A DNA stretch of 23,713 bases from JAVBJN01 sp031546985 (GTDB lineage: Bacteria; Bacteroidota; Bacteroidia; Chitinophagales; Chitinophagaceae). Positions within the stretch are counted from its first letter, which is position 1, and the number at the start of each line of letters is the position of its first letter. The notes under the pieces are model-generated. The model was not told the origin of the DNA. It saw nothing but the letters and a program-made list of their open reading frames with translations, and searched no databases. The stretch spans positions 1-23,713 of the forward strand of contig JAVBJN010000006.1 of assembly GCA_031546985.1 (NCBI GenBank). Direction: 5' to 3'. A program made the translations under genes and the position numbers. This document shows positions 1-8,149 of this stretch, piece by piece.

Positions 1-46
1 CCCTGCACAAATGCATGAGCAGTGCCGCATCAAAATGAGAACTTAT

Positions 47-83
47 AAAAAAAGCAGTAACAAGGCTAGCCTTGTTACTGCTT
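47..83 (-). terminator. Intrinsic terminator after the serine hydrolase gene
   Basis: A perfect 15-bp inverted repeat (arms AAGCAGTAACAAGGC and its complement, loop TA, 52-83) is followed on the minus strand by seven T residues (47-53). On the plus strand no T-run follows, so it serves the minus-strand gene ending at 147. Confidence 0.85.
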
Positions 84-146
84 AAATGCTATTTTTATTT
101 ATCTCTAATCCTGTATCGATTTTTTAGGACTAGTCATATCAATTAA

Positions 147-1508
147 TTAGTCTTTGGTGAACGTAAATTCTTTACCACCCTGCTTAAGTGTAAGACCATT
201 GGCCACGCCACCGCCATCAACGGCAAATGCAATGCGCAACCCGGCTGCATCGAACTTAAACTCTTCGCGGCTTACAGCTTCGAGCGGAAAAGCACTCTGC
301 CCGGTAGCTTGTGCTGTAAGGCTGCCATTCTCTTCTTTAACCGTGATTTTCAACGGCATTTCTTTAGAGCTATAGACACCTTCGTAGCGTTTCAACTCTG
401 TCGCAGTCATTTCAAAAGTGATAAAAGACGGAAAACGGTAAGGCATATCGTAATAAATGCTCAGCAACCCGATCATAATCTCGTTAATGGAATAATTAAC
501 CCCATTGCTGCTCAAAGCTATACATACAGAATCGTCGGTAAAATAGCTCAGCATAGACGAAAAGCCATCGATACCGCCGGTATGGCCCCATGCCCAGCGG
601 CTATCGCCCCAGGGAAAACGGAACACACCCATACCATAATCGTCTTTAAGATCCATCATCTGCTCCAGCGAAGCCTTGCCTACCAGCTTACCCTGGAACA
701 AAGCGGTTTCAAACGTTACCAGGTCTGCCGGTGTACTTACAATGGCACCGGCCCCCTGGGGAATGCTCATATCCGTTACCTCGCGTGCTACCCACTTTTT
801 GCCATCGAACGAGTACGACAAGGCATCGTGTTTTTTAGGATCGGGCTTGCCGCCAAAACTGGTATTTTTTAATCCGATTTTGCCGGTAATTCTTTCCTTC
901 AGCAGATCTGCGTAAGGCTTGCCACCCACTTTCTCCAATATAAAGCCCAGCAGAATGTAGTTACTGTTGCTGTACTGGCCTTTGGCACCCGGTTCAAAAT
1001 CGATGCTGAGCGCCGCCAGCTTTTTAAGCATGTCTTCGCGGCTTACGGCACTGGTATTCCAGGTTATGTAAGCCGGGTCGTCGGTTAGGTTGTGCAACCC
1101 GCTGTGGTGGTTGAGCAATTGGCCAATGGTGATTTTATCTGCATTGGGCACTTCGGGGAAGTAAGTAGCCAGCTTGCTATCCAGAGAGAGTTTTCCTTCT
1201 TCTTCCATCTGGAACACCATTACCGATGTAAACATTTTGGTAATGGAGCCTACCCGGTAGCGGGTATTTTTGGTAGCAGCCACGTTTTTACCATCCACAA
1301 TACGCTCCTGGCCTATCGCTTTGTTAAAAATCACTTTGCCGCCTTTACTAATGGCTACAGCGCCCATCATTTTGTTGTGGGCCGCTACATGGTTCATAAA
1401 ACTATCGAGGCGCTGGGTATTGACCTGTGCAAAAACTGCAGCCTGCCCGGCATAAAGCGACACGGCAAATAAAGCTGCCGTACCCAATCGTTTCATAGAG
1501 ATGTTCAT
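147..1508 (-). CDS. Serine hydrolase, class C beta-lactamase / DD-peptidase fold, exported
   Basis: A 453-residue protein of the beta-lactamase-related serine hydrolase family (PF00144 type). It has an N-terminal signal peptide (about residues 1-28, ending near VFAQ). The three active-site motifs are visible: SITK at 88-91 (nucleophile Ser88, general base Lys91), YSN at 179-181, and HTGG at 309-312. A C-terminal extension of about 100 residues is probably a lipocalin-like DUF3471-type beta domain. Likely periplasmic or surface peptidase or esterase; substrate not predictable. It is the second gene of a minus-strand pair, starting 21 bp after the DinB-like gene, and ends before a strong terminator. 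An internal Met5 is an equally good start. Confidence is high for the fold and low for the substrate. Confidence 0.9.
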   Translation of the reverse strand: MNISMKRLGTAALFAVSLYAGQAAVFAQVNTQRLDSFMNHVAAHNKMMGAVAISKGGKVIFNKAIGQERIVDGKNVAATKNTRYRVGSITKMFTSVMVFQMEEEGKLSLDSKLATYFPEVPNADKITIGQLLNHHSGLHNLTDDPAYITWNTSAVSREDMLKKLAALSIDFEPGAKGQYSNSNYILLGFILEKVGGKPYADLLKERITGKIGLKNTSFGGKPDPKKHDALSYSFDGKKWVAREVTDMSIPQGAGAIVSTPADLVTFETALFQGKLVGKASLEQMMDLKDDYGMGVFRFPWGDSRWAWGHTGGIDGFSSMLSYFTDDSVCIALSSNGVNYSINEIMIGLLSIYYDMPYRFPSFITFEMTATELKRYEGVYSSKEMPLKITVKEENGSLTAQATGQSAFPLEAVSREEFKFDAAGLRIAFAVDGGGVANGLTLKQGGKEFTFTKD

Positions 1509-1529
1509 ATAGGATTCTGGTAAAATAGT

Positions 1530-2108
1530 TTAGGATTTAAGCCGGTTCAATTCATCATCGGTAAAATTGCGAATGCTTTTTTCGCGCGAAAATTTATCCG
1601 CATTATAACTGCCCGATTGATTTTTGGGGATAGAGAGACTTTGCCAGCCGCCGTTTTTGAGCATTTTGGCCGCAAACACGATTTGCCCGATATGGTAAGG
1701 ATAATGAGCCAGCTGGCGGTTAATGGCTTCTACCACCGTATGCCCTTCGTTGCGGATGTAAATAATATCGGTAAGCTGGTGTGGTTGCAGGTTGTCGAGC
1801 GCCTGCATCAGGCAAGCCCAGCCTTCATTCCACTGTTGCATCAGCACCTCTTTCGACGCTGCGTGGTTTTCAAATTCCGAATCGCGGTTGCGCCACTCCT
1901 TTTCACCATCGGTGGTAAGAAAATCGGTCCAGCGGCTCAGCATATTGCCCCACAGGTGTTTTACAATCACAGCAATGCTGTTGGAATCTTCGTTGTAAGC
2001 GGCAAATAATTGCGCCGGCTCCAGTTGTGCCATCGCTTTTTCGCCCAGGGTTTTGTAATACAGAAACTGTTTGCGCACACTTTCGAGATACTGCTGCTGA
2101 AGTTCCAT
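1530..2108 (-). CDS. DinB-superfamily protein, DUF1572 type
   Basis: About 192 residues from the chosen ATG. It resembles the DinB/YfiT four-helix-bundle superfamily, DUF1572 branch: an N-terminal helix, a conserved His in SIAVIVKHLWGNM, and the closing INRQLAHYPYHIGQIVFAAKM segment, which supplies the other metal-binding histidines. Such proteins are putative metal-dependent thiol-transferase-like enzymes, but members of this branch are uncharacterised. The reading frame extends upstream to 2153, but MELQQQYLESV is the usual N-terminus. A TACCTTTA box (one mismatch to TAnnTTTG) at 2132-2139 on the minus strand would place transcription start near 2125, favouring the 2108 start. The serine hydrolase follows after 21 bp, so the two are probably co-transcribed. 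Confidence 0.85.
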   Translation of the reverse strand: MELQQQYLESVRKQFLYYKTLGEKAMAQLEPAQLFAAYNEDSNSIAVIVKHLWGNMLSRWTDFLTTDGEKEWRNRDSEFENHAASKEVLMQQWNEGWACLMQALDNLQPHQLTDIIYIRNEGHTVVEAINRQLAHYPYHIGQIVFAAKMLKNGGWQSLSIPKNQSGSYNADKFSREKSIRNFTDDELNRLKS

Positions 2109-2188
2109 AAACAAGATTTTTTTGAAGTACATAAAGGTACATTCCTGCACCATAACCTGTATATGATTTACATGAGCGGTTGCCAGTG

Positions 2189-2220
2189 TTGGTTAATCCC
2201 GGAAAAATGCTTAACATTTG
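2189..2220 (+). promoter_or_regulatory. Candidate Bacteroidota promoter for the channel gene
   Basis: TTGG at 2189-2192 and AACATTTG at 2213-2220 (one mismatch to TAnnTTTG) are separated by 20 bp, and the ATG at 2249 follows. It argues against the longer upstream reading frame that opens at 2180. Based on consensus matching only. Confidence 0.35.
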
Positions 2221-2248
2221 TTACAGGAACAACATTTTTGCTTTTGTC

Positions 2249-3091
2249 ATGACCAATCCAACCTATCATACTACCGAAAGAACCTTCAAGGCCCGGATAC
2301 ACCGGATTATTTTCGAAGCCGATACCCCGGCCGGTAAACTATTCGACATTGTACTGCTGGCGCTTATTGTAAGCAGCCTGGTTACCGTACTGCTGGAGAG
2401 CGTACAACCCATAGCTATAAAATACCAACGCATATTTACCATTCTGGAATGGACCTACACCGCTTTGTTTACACTGGAATACCTGCTGCGACTCTACTGC
2501 GTGCAAAAACCGGCCAAATATGCCAAGAGCTTTTACGGCGTTATAGACCTGCTATCGATACTGCCCACCTACCTGGAGCTGTTTTTGCCCAATACCCATT
2601 TCCTGCTGGTTATCCGCTCGTTCCGGCTGCTGCGTATATTCCGGGTGTTTAAACTCATTAATTTCCTGCACGAAAGCAAGCATCTGCTTATTGCCTTATG
2701 GGCCGGCAGAAGGAAAATAATGGTATTCCTGTTTTTTGTATTGCTGCTCACCATTATCCTGGGTTCGTTTATGTATGTGATAGAGGTAAACCACAACTCC
2801 GGGTTCAGCAGCATTCCCCAAAGCATTTACTGGGCCATTGTTACCCTTACCACAGTTGGCTATGGTGATATTGCGCCGGTGACCCCACTGGGCAAAACCC
2901 TGGCCTCGTTCATTATGATTCTGGGTTATGCTATTATAGCGGTACCTACCGGTATTTTTACCGTTTCGTTTATAGATGAGACCCGCAACCGGCGTGCTGC
3001 CGCAGCCGAAAAACGCTGCCAAAACTGCAATAAGCAGGGCCACGATTCAGATGCCAAATACTGCGACAATTGCGGGCAGCCTTTGGCATAG
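2249..3091 (+). CDS. Voltage-gated-type potassium/cation channel with C-terminal zinc ribbon
   Basis: A 280-residue ion transport protein with the six-helix voltage-gated channel layout. S1 begins near residue 32. The arginine-rich S4 is at about 123-135 (RSFRLLRIFRVFK), with Arg/Lys roughly every third position. S5 is near 157-178, the pore loop carries the K+ selectivity filter TVGYGD at 202-207, and S6 is near 217-240. After S6 there is no RCK/TrkA domain. Instead a short tail carries CxxC at 257/260 and CxxC at 272/275, a zinc-ribbon pattern. The predicted role is inner-membrane K+ conduction or membrane potential control. The start is chosen at MTNPTY because the 5' extension lacks family features and overlaps a candidate promoter. 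The metal-binding role of the tail is inference. Confidence 0.9.
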   Translation: MTNPTYHTTERTFKARIHRIIFEADTPAGKLFDIVLLALIVSSLVTVLLESVQPIAIKYQRIFTILEWTYTALFTLEYLLRLYCVQKPAKYAKSFYGVIDLLSILPTYLELFLPNTHFLLVIRSFRLLRIFRVFKLINFLHESKHLLIALWAGRRKIMVFLFFVLLLTIILGSFMYVIEVNHNSGFSSIPQSIYWAIVTLTTVGYGDIAPVTPLGKTLASFIMILGYAIIAVPTGIFTVSFIDETRNRRAAAAEKRCQNCNKQGHDSDAKYCDNCGQPLA

Positions 3092-3112
3092 CCGAAAAGC
3101 AAAAAAATACAT

Positions 3113-3143
3113 ATAAATGATTAACTTTAAGCATATCATTTAT
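3113..3143. repeat. Inverted repeat just upstream of the helical-repeat gene
   Basis: Perfect 9-bp arms ATAAATGAT (3113-3121) and ATCATTTAT (3135-3143), with a 13-bp spacer, end 5 bp before the ATG at 3149. It could be an operator or a translation-blocking hairpin. No function is shown. Confidence 0.45.
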
Positions 3144-3148
3144 GGCCT

Positions 3149-4456
3149 ATGAAACGGTTTGTCTACACCTCTGGCTTGCTATTCATATTCTGTAGTATAG
3201 CAGCGCTTGCAAAGGCACAGCGTATTGAAGTACAAAATACCTACAGCTACCTGGTAGACAAGGATCTGCCCAATGCGCGCAAATGCATTGACAAGGCAGC
3301 TTATCATCCGCAAAGCTGCAACCTGCTTAAAACCTGGAAGCTGCGGGCAGAGGTGTACGAAAAAGTATTACAGGAACGTGTCATACCCACCGATGCCGCC
3401 CTGGATTCTGTTGTGAAAAGTCTGCAACACTGGCTTAGTTTGGAAAAAGACCCGGCAGAACGCCAGTATGCAGCCGGCAAACTTTTCAACTACGCCAACA
3501 GCTGGTTTATGACCGGCATTTACAAATACTTCAATCACCAGCCCCGTATTTTCGACACCGCTTTTCATTATATAGCCAAAGCAGAGGCGCTTACCCTGTA
3601 CCTCAAGCCTTATATGAAACAAAGTGTTTACTACGATTCGCTGCTGGCACTTTCCCGCATCGATATGGCTTTTTGCAGCTACCAGATGAAAAGACCGGTT
3701 AGGGAAACCGATTCCTTACTGCAACTGGTTAACGACAACCCGATTGCTGCCATTGAAAATAAATTCATACTACAGGCACTTCTGGCTCGCGACCGGAAAG
3801 ATACCATCGCCAGGCTCAGGCACATACAGGAGGGACTTGCGCTACACCCTTACAGCCTTGTTTTGATAAACGAAGAAGCCATTTACCATATAAAGCATGG
3901 CGTACCTGCCAGCTTTCTTACCCAGCTGGAGCAACTGATAAAAGCCAAGCCAGAAGAAGCAGACCTTTACTTTTTCCTGGGCATGAGCGCCAACCAATAC
4001 CTGCGGCAACCAGCGGTAAACAATGATGAAGCACTGTATAAAACATGGATCGAAAAAGCCGGTATCGCCTACCAGGCCGCGTTGCAACGCCAGCCCGATA
4101 ACCCCGTATTTACCTACAACTACGGCGTACTCATCTTTAACCACTCGGTACATTACAACGAACAGATGAACCAGCTGGGCCGTGAAATGGTAAAGCAACC
4201 ACAAAAATGGGATGAGCTGGAAGCCCGGCGGCACGCTATCGAAAAATTAAGAGACGCCAGTATGCTGTTGGCATCTGTGCAACTGGAAAAAAGCATTAAA
4301 CTGATGGAACAGACCGCGCAAAGCGACGACCTCATCTATTGCAATGCCCTGCGTGCCCTGGACCGGATTTATATGCTGGTAAACGATTACAGCAAAGAAC
4401 AGCAAACCCGGCAAATGCTGGCCGCCTTTGATCGCTGCACCGAAAACCAGGACTAA
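3149..4456 (+). CDS. Secreted helical-repeat (TPR-like) protein of unknown function
   Basis: A 435-residue protein with a clear signal peptide (residues 1-23, cleavage after AKA). The rest is almost entirely alpha-helical with regularly spaced Ala/Leu/Tyr positions of the TPR kind, for example around LYFFLGMSANQYL and NPVFTYNYGVLIFNHSV. I see no catalytic motif and do not recognise a named family. Bacteroidota have many such periplasmic TPR scaffold proteins. It is preceded by the channel gene on the same strand (57-bp gap), so co-transcription is possible. It ends tail to tail with the alkylation repair gene, and the two stop codons overlap in the sequence CTAA. Start ATG at 3149 is directly in front of the signal peptide. 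Confidence 0.85.
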   Translation: MKRFVYTSGLLFIFCSIAALAKAQRIEVQNTYSYLVDKDLPNARKCIDKAAYHPQSCNLLKTWKLRAEVYEKVLQERVIPTDAALDSVVKSLQHWLSLEKDPAERQYAAGKLFNYANSWFMTGIYKYFNHQPRIFDTAFHYIAKAEALTLYLKPYMKQSVYYDSLLALSRIDMAFCSYQMKRPVRETDSLLQLVNDNPIAAIENKFILQALLARDRKDTIARLRHIQEGLALHPYSLVLINEEAIYHIKHGVPASFLTQLEQLIKAKPEEADLYFFLGMSANQYLRQPAVNNDEALYKTWIEKAGIAYQAALQRQPDNPVFTYNYGVLIFNHSVHYNEQMNQLGREMVKQPQKWDELEARRHAIEKLRDASMLLASVQLEKSIKLMEQTAQSDDLIYCNALRALDRIYMLVNDYSKEQQTRQMLAAFDRCTENQD

Positions 4457-5559
4457 CGACCTTTAAGCTCAAAAGACACCGGTTCATATTCCCGTCCGTT
4501 GATGATAACCGACACTTTTTGCTCACCAGCATAATATGCCCTGGTAGTAATAGGCTTAAAAGTTTGCTTTCTGCGGATGGTAATTTTTTCGCCGGGTGCA
4601 TAAAGCCGCTCGCTGATCTTAAATACTTTGCGCGAATGGGTGCCATTTGCCCGCAGGTAATGCATACCATATTCGAGCCTAATCACCCTGGCCTCGCCAT
4701 CGCTGTTGTGCAGTTCAAATGAAAACTCAAGCGCGCCAGCTTCAGGCACTTTGGGTGTGTGAACGGTAAACGCATCCAACGTTACCGCATCGTGGTGCTG
4801 CAATGCAAAAAGTTCGAGTGCGCCGGCATGGCCCTGCTTGAGCAAAGTACGGCAGGCATGTTTTAATAATTTATCCCTTTCAGCATTTGCGCCTATCCAT
4901 TTGCGGGCAATGCCCAATGTTATTTCGGGATTATCTTTCGCAATATCGTTAAGACTGTTGGCCACACTGCGGCGTACAAACTCTTCGGGGTCATCTTTCA
5001 ATGCGTCGAGAATAGGCAATATTGCGGCCGGATCTTTTTTCAAAGTAGGCAAAGCAATACCCCAGGGCAACCGGGGCCGGCTACCCTCGCTTGCCAACCT
5101 GCGCACCAGTGCTACTTTGTGGCTGGTCCATTTCAGCATCTGCGCCAGCATAGCTGCTTCGTAGCGGATAATAAACGGCCGCACGGCAAATTCGAAACTG
5201 GCCAGGCAGGTAATGCGCTCCATCGCTTTTACCGAACGTTTAAAATCATCAAGACCATACAAGGCCACAAATTCGGGTATAAACATGCAGGCCAGTCCAT
5301 TGGCATAGATAGTTGCAGTCTGCAACTGATCTGTCAATTGCAACACCAGCTCCAGCTGCTGTGTATAAGTACCGGGCAATATATCGTTTAACGTTACGGC
5401 CAAGTGATGCATGCGCTGTTTCAGTTCCATATGTTCCCACTCCGGTGTAAATACCAGCTTCTCCAACACCGGTTTGCGAAAACCCGGCACCACCTTTTTT
5501 AATGCAGTAGTGTAGTGCTTAAAAAAGGCATCGTTGTAGATATACTTGAGCGGTTCCAT
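4453..5559 (-). CDS. DNA alkylation repair protein, AlkC-like (HEAT repeats plus Ig-like domain)
   Basis: 368 residues. The N-terminal two thirds are alpha-helical HEAT-like repeats of the DNA alkylation repair family, including KWTSHKVALVRRLASEG and the conserved DDPEEFVRRSVANSLNDIAKDNP segment typical of AlkC/AlkD glycosylases. The last roughly 100 residues (from about GALEFSFELHN to SFELKGR) are beta-rich and match the immunoglobulin-like domain that characterises the AlkC subgroup. The expected role is excision of alkylated bases such as 3-methyladenine without base flipping. It is transcribed alone, divergent from the serine hydrolase at 5637 and convergent with the helical-repeat gene at 3149. 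Assigning AlkC rather than AlkD rests on the Ig-like domain. Confidence 0.85.
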   Translation of the reverse strand: MEPLKYIYNDAFFKHYTTALKKVVPGFRKPVLEKLVFTPEWEHMELKQRMHHLAVTLNDILPGTYTQQLELVLQLTDQLQTATIYANGLACMFIPEFVALYGLDDFKRSVKAMERITCLASFEFAVRPFIIRYEAAMLAQMLKWTSHKVALVRRLASEGSRPRLPWGIALPTLKKDPAAILPILDALKDDPEEFVRRSVANSLNDIAKDNPEITLGIARKWIGANAERDKLLKHACRTLLKQGHAGALELFALQHHDAVTLDAFTVHTPKVPEAGALEFSFELHNSDGEARVIRLEYGMHYLRANGTHSRKVFKISERLYAPGEKITIRRKQTFKPITTRAYYAGEQKVSVIINGREYEPVSFELKGR

Positions 5560-5636
5560 CGCTTGAATTTAGCTTTAAAAATAAGCGCCCGGCATCCAAC
5601 CTCCAAGAAATAACGTAAATTCAGAAAAACACCGGT

Positions 5637-6899
5637 ATGCGGATACGCTTTTACCTTATACTATTGCTGGTCTTGATTTTCGCCGAACAAAGCAAAGCCC
5701 GATCCGGGGTCGAAACCCGTATCAATGGGTATGCAGCGCCAGGGTTTGAAGCCGTGAAAGAAGCATTTGTGCAGAACTTCAAAAAACGGGGCGAGCTGGG
5801 CGCTGCGGTATGTGTGTATTACAAAGGCCAGAAAGTGGTAGACCTCTATGGCGGCTACCGCAATAAGACTGGCGATATATGGGATGTAAATACGATGGTA
5901 ATGTGTTTTAGCACCACCAAAGGCATTGCGGCACTCACGGTGGCCCATGCGGTATCGCAGGGATTGTTCGGTTATGATGATCGTATTGCACAATACTGGC
6001 CAGAGTTTGCTCAAAATGGTAAAGGCGAAATAACCCTACGCCAATTGCTGAACCACGAGGCAGGATTACCGGTATTAAACGAACCCCTCACGACTGCCCA
6101 AATCGCAGATACCGCATATCTCGGCAAGGTACTGGCCCGGCAAACGCCGGTATGGCAGCCCGGGACCAAACATGGCTACCATATTGTAACCTGGGGCTTT
6201 TTCCTCAACGAATTTTTTCGCCGGGCCGATCCGCAACACCGCACCATTGGTCGGTATTTTCATGAAGAGATAGCCGCACCTTTGAAGCTAGATTTTTACA
6301 TTGGCTTGCCCGACTCTATTCCATCGGGTCGCGTTGCTACCATTCAACCCATATCGCCCAAACAAGCCATTCTCGATTTCAACAATGTACCCAAAGGCAT
6401 GCGGCAGCAATTCATGAACAAAAACTCACTATTGCGCCAGGGCATTACCTTGCCCTCCGACTTTAACCCCAATAACCGCAATATGCAGCATGCCGAAATC
6501 CCCTCGGCCAACGGCATTGGCACCGCACGCGCTATTGCACAGCTCTACCAGGTATTTGCATTGGGTGCTAAAGCGCTTTCCATTTCGCCAGCCGTAATGC
6601 AGGAACTAAAAAACGATGCCATAATGCCGCCCAGTGGTTGGAGAGATACCGTAATGGGCGTAGACATGTACTATCACCTGGGCTTTATAAAACCCGGCCC
6701 CGCCTACTTTTATGCATCAGACCAGCAGGCTTTTGGCATGGCAGGCATGGGCGGCTCCTTCGCCTTTTGCGATCCTGCGCACCAGCTGAGTTTTTGTTAT
6801 GTGATGAACCGGCACAAGGTAAACCTCAACAACGATGACCGCGAAGAGGCTTTGCGCAAGGCCGTATACAGCTGCATTCAAAAGCAACAGGCAAAATAA
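5637..6899 (+). CDS. Serine hydrolase, class C beta-lactamase-like / family VIII esterase type, exported
   Basis: 420 residues with an N-terminal signal sequence (hydrophobic residues 5-16). FSTTKG gives the SxxK motif (Ser92, Lys95). A conserved GYH segment at 180-182 takes the place of YxN, as in LACTB and EstB-like esterases. The third motif is GMGGSF near the C-terminus rather than HxG. This pattern suggests an esterase or peptidase rather than a true beta-lactamase. It is unrelated in detail to the serine hydrolase at 147-1508, which keeps the penicillin-binding-type HTGG motif. The beta-barrel gene begins 28 bp downstream on the same strand, so they may share a transcript. Substrate unknown. 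Confidence 0.9.
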   Translation: MRIRFYLILLLVLIFAEQSKARSGVETRINGYAAPGFEAVKEAFVQNFKKRGELGAAVCVYYKGQKVVDLYGGYRNKTGDIWDVNTMVMCFSTTKGIAALTVAHAVSQGLFGYDDRIAQYWPEFAQNGKGEITLRQLLNHEAGLPVLNEPLTTAQIADTAYLGKVLARQTPVWQPGTKHGYHIVTWGFFLNEFFRRADPQHRTIGRYFHEEIAAPLKLDFYIGLPDSIPSGRVATIQPISPKQAILDFNNVPKGMRQQFMNKNSLLRQGITLPSDFNPNNRNMQHAEIPSANGIGTARAIAQLYQVFALGAKALSISPAVMQELKNDAIMPPSGWRDTVMGVDMYYHLGFIKPGPAYFYASDQQAFGMAGMGGSFAFCDPAHQLSFCYVMNRHKVNLNNDDREEALRKAVYSCIQKQQAK

Positions 6900-6927
6900 T
6901 TATACCAGCCTGTCGTTTAATCGTTAC

Positions 6928-7704
6928 ATGTTTACAGCAATGCGGCAGTTACTCAGTTTGGTATTTTGTTGGGTTTTGGCAGCAAGCGCGCAGGCACAGG
7001 AGATCATAACCTGGAGCTTTGGCGCCAAACCTTCGCTGGGTATAGATTTTATGCACATACCACAATATTCCGGCCCCATCAAAACGCCCACAGGCTCCAG
7101 TCTTGCGGGAGGATTAGTAGTTAGATACAACCACCGCAACCGCTGGAATATATTGGCCGAAGGCGGATACAAAAGCGCGACAGAAACCTTCAAATACACG
7201 TTACGTACATCCAGCACCAGAGAAAGTTCTTTTATCAACTACAATTGGCCAGGGAGCTTTGTAAGCCTGCTGGGTGGCATTACCGTATATGAGCACCACA
7301 AATCGGCCGATTACAACCTCGACATTCGTGGCGGGGTAACCTATCAGTATCTCCGAAATGAGTTTGGCTCTTCCGGCACAAGTGCCGCTGGTACAAGCAA
7401 TGGCAGCACTCCTGCTTTTACCTTGTTGACCGAAATACAACCCATAATAAAGGCTGCCGGTTTTATAGACCTCAAACTGGGCTTTAACGTCAATGCCATA
7501 CTGCAGGGTGTAGGCCTTATCGATTACGGCGTGCTGCTGTACTACGGCCTCAATAAGTACAACAAATACGAGTATGTATCGCCCGTTTCGGCAGATATGG
7601 ATGAGATACTGCCCATACGAAAATTCGGTATGGAATGGTATTGCACTTACTATTTCATTTCGTGGAACCAGTATGGACATAAAACACGCCCCAGCACGTT
7701 CTAA
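6928..7704 (+). CDS. Outer-membrane beta-barrel protein (uncharacterised)
   Basis: 258 residues from the ATG at 6928; Met5 at 6940 is an alternative. A signal peptide ends at ASAQAQ. The mature part is a run of alternating hydrophobic and polar beta-strands with glycine/aromatic-rich turns (SLAGGLVVRYNHRNRWNILAEGGYKS and similar), as in small Bacteroidota OMP beta-barrels. No ligand motif is recognised. The reading frame is open further upstream to 6835, inside the preceding gene, but that part shows no protein character. It follows the serine hydrolase by 28 bp. Product confidence is moderate because beta-barrel families are hard to name by eye. Confidence 0.75.
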   Translation: MFTAMRQLLSLVFCWVLAASAQAQEIITWSFGAKPSLGIDFMHIPQYSGPIKTPTGSSLAGGLVVRYNHRNRWNILAEGGYKSATETFKYTLRTSSTRESSFINYNWPGSFVSLLGGITVYEHHKSADYNLDIRGGVTYQYLRNEFGSSGTSAAGTSNGSTPAFTLLTEIQPIIKAAGFIDLKLGFNVNAILQGVGLIDYGVLLYYGLNKYNKYEYVSPVSADMDEILPIRKFGMEWYCTYYFISWNQYGHKTRPSTF

Positions 7705-7717
7705 CAACTGTTCAATA

Positions 7718-7749
7718 TTTGTCCAACCCAGCTTTTTAATGCAATTTTG
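7718..7749 (+). promoter_or_regulatory. Candidate promoter of the Fur-family gene
   Basis: TTTG at 7718-7721 and CAATTTTG at 7742-7749 (one mismatch to TAnnTTTG) are spaced by 20 bp, giving a start near 7756 and a leader of only a few bases. The palindrome at 7734-7759 covers the -7 box, a layout suited to autorepression. Confidence 0.5.
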
Positions 7750-7759
7750 TTGCAGTAAA
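7734..7759. promoter_or_regulatory. Fur-family operator candidate in front of the regulator's own gene
   Basis: Core palindrome TGCAATTTTGTTGCA (7740-7754). The flanks TTTTA and TAAA also match the larger palindrome at 9772-9806: aligned over 26 positions the two sites agree at 21. It ends 2 bp before the ATG at 7762. Regulator identity is inferred from proximity. Confidence 0.6.
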
Positions 7760-7761
7760 TC

Positions 7762-8145
7762 ATGAAAAGACGTTCTACTCCCACCCAGCAACTGGTGCAC
7801 GATCTGTTGCACCAATCCATAGCCCCGCTGAGCCACGACCAAATCGAAAAGGCTTTACAGGGACAAATGGACCGGGTTACGATTTACCGGATACTGCACC
7901 GTTTTGAAGAAGATGGTATGCTGCACAAAGTGGTGGGCGATGATGGCAAAACCTACTTTGCCCTGTGCCGAAACTGTAGCGAGCGGAAACACCACCACAT
8001 ACACCTGCATTTTAAATGCGAGCAATGCGGCCGCATCGAATGCCTGCCCGATGAAATGACATTAAAACTACCCAAAGGATATAAGCTGGCGCATGCCAAC
8101 CTGTTTGTAAGCGGTTTTTGCAACCGTTGTAATGTGACTGCCTAA
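7762..8145 (+). CDS. Fur-family metal-dependent transcriptional regulator
   Basis: 127 residues. The N-terminal winged helix has the Fur recognition-helix pattern DRVTIYRILHRFEEDGML (37-54). The histidine cluster HHHIHLH (77-83) is followed by CEQCG (Cys86, Cys89). A second pair, Cys120 and Cys123, completes the structural Zn(Cys)4 site of Fur/Zur/PerR proteins. An extra CRNC pair lies at 69-72. The subtype cannot be settled by eye. The promoter contains a palindrome that also occurs upstream of the flavoprotein gene at 9707, suggesting autoregulation and control of that gene. The convergent HPP gene ends 4 bp after its stop. The start is fixed by the promoter and by the MKRRSTPTQQ N-terminus. 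Confidence 0.93.
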   Translation: MKRRSTPTQQLVHDLLHQSIAPLSHDQIEKALQGQMDRVTIYRILHRFEEDGMLHKVVGDDGKTYFALCRNCSERKHHHIHLHFKCEQCGRIECLPDEMTLKLPKGYKLAHANLFVSGFCNRCNVTA

Positions 8146-8149
8146 CCCG

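Noticed and set aside
2180..2248. Upstream extension of the channel gene to an ATG at 2180
   Set aside because: The added residues have no family support and overlap a candidate promoter; the ATG at 2249 fits better.
7201..7842. A 213-residue minus-strand reading frame across the beta-barrel and Fur-family genes
   Set aside because: It crosses the promoter and start of the Fur-family gene antisense and has no domain signal.
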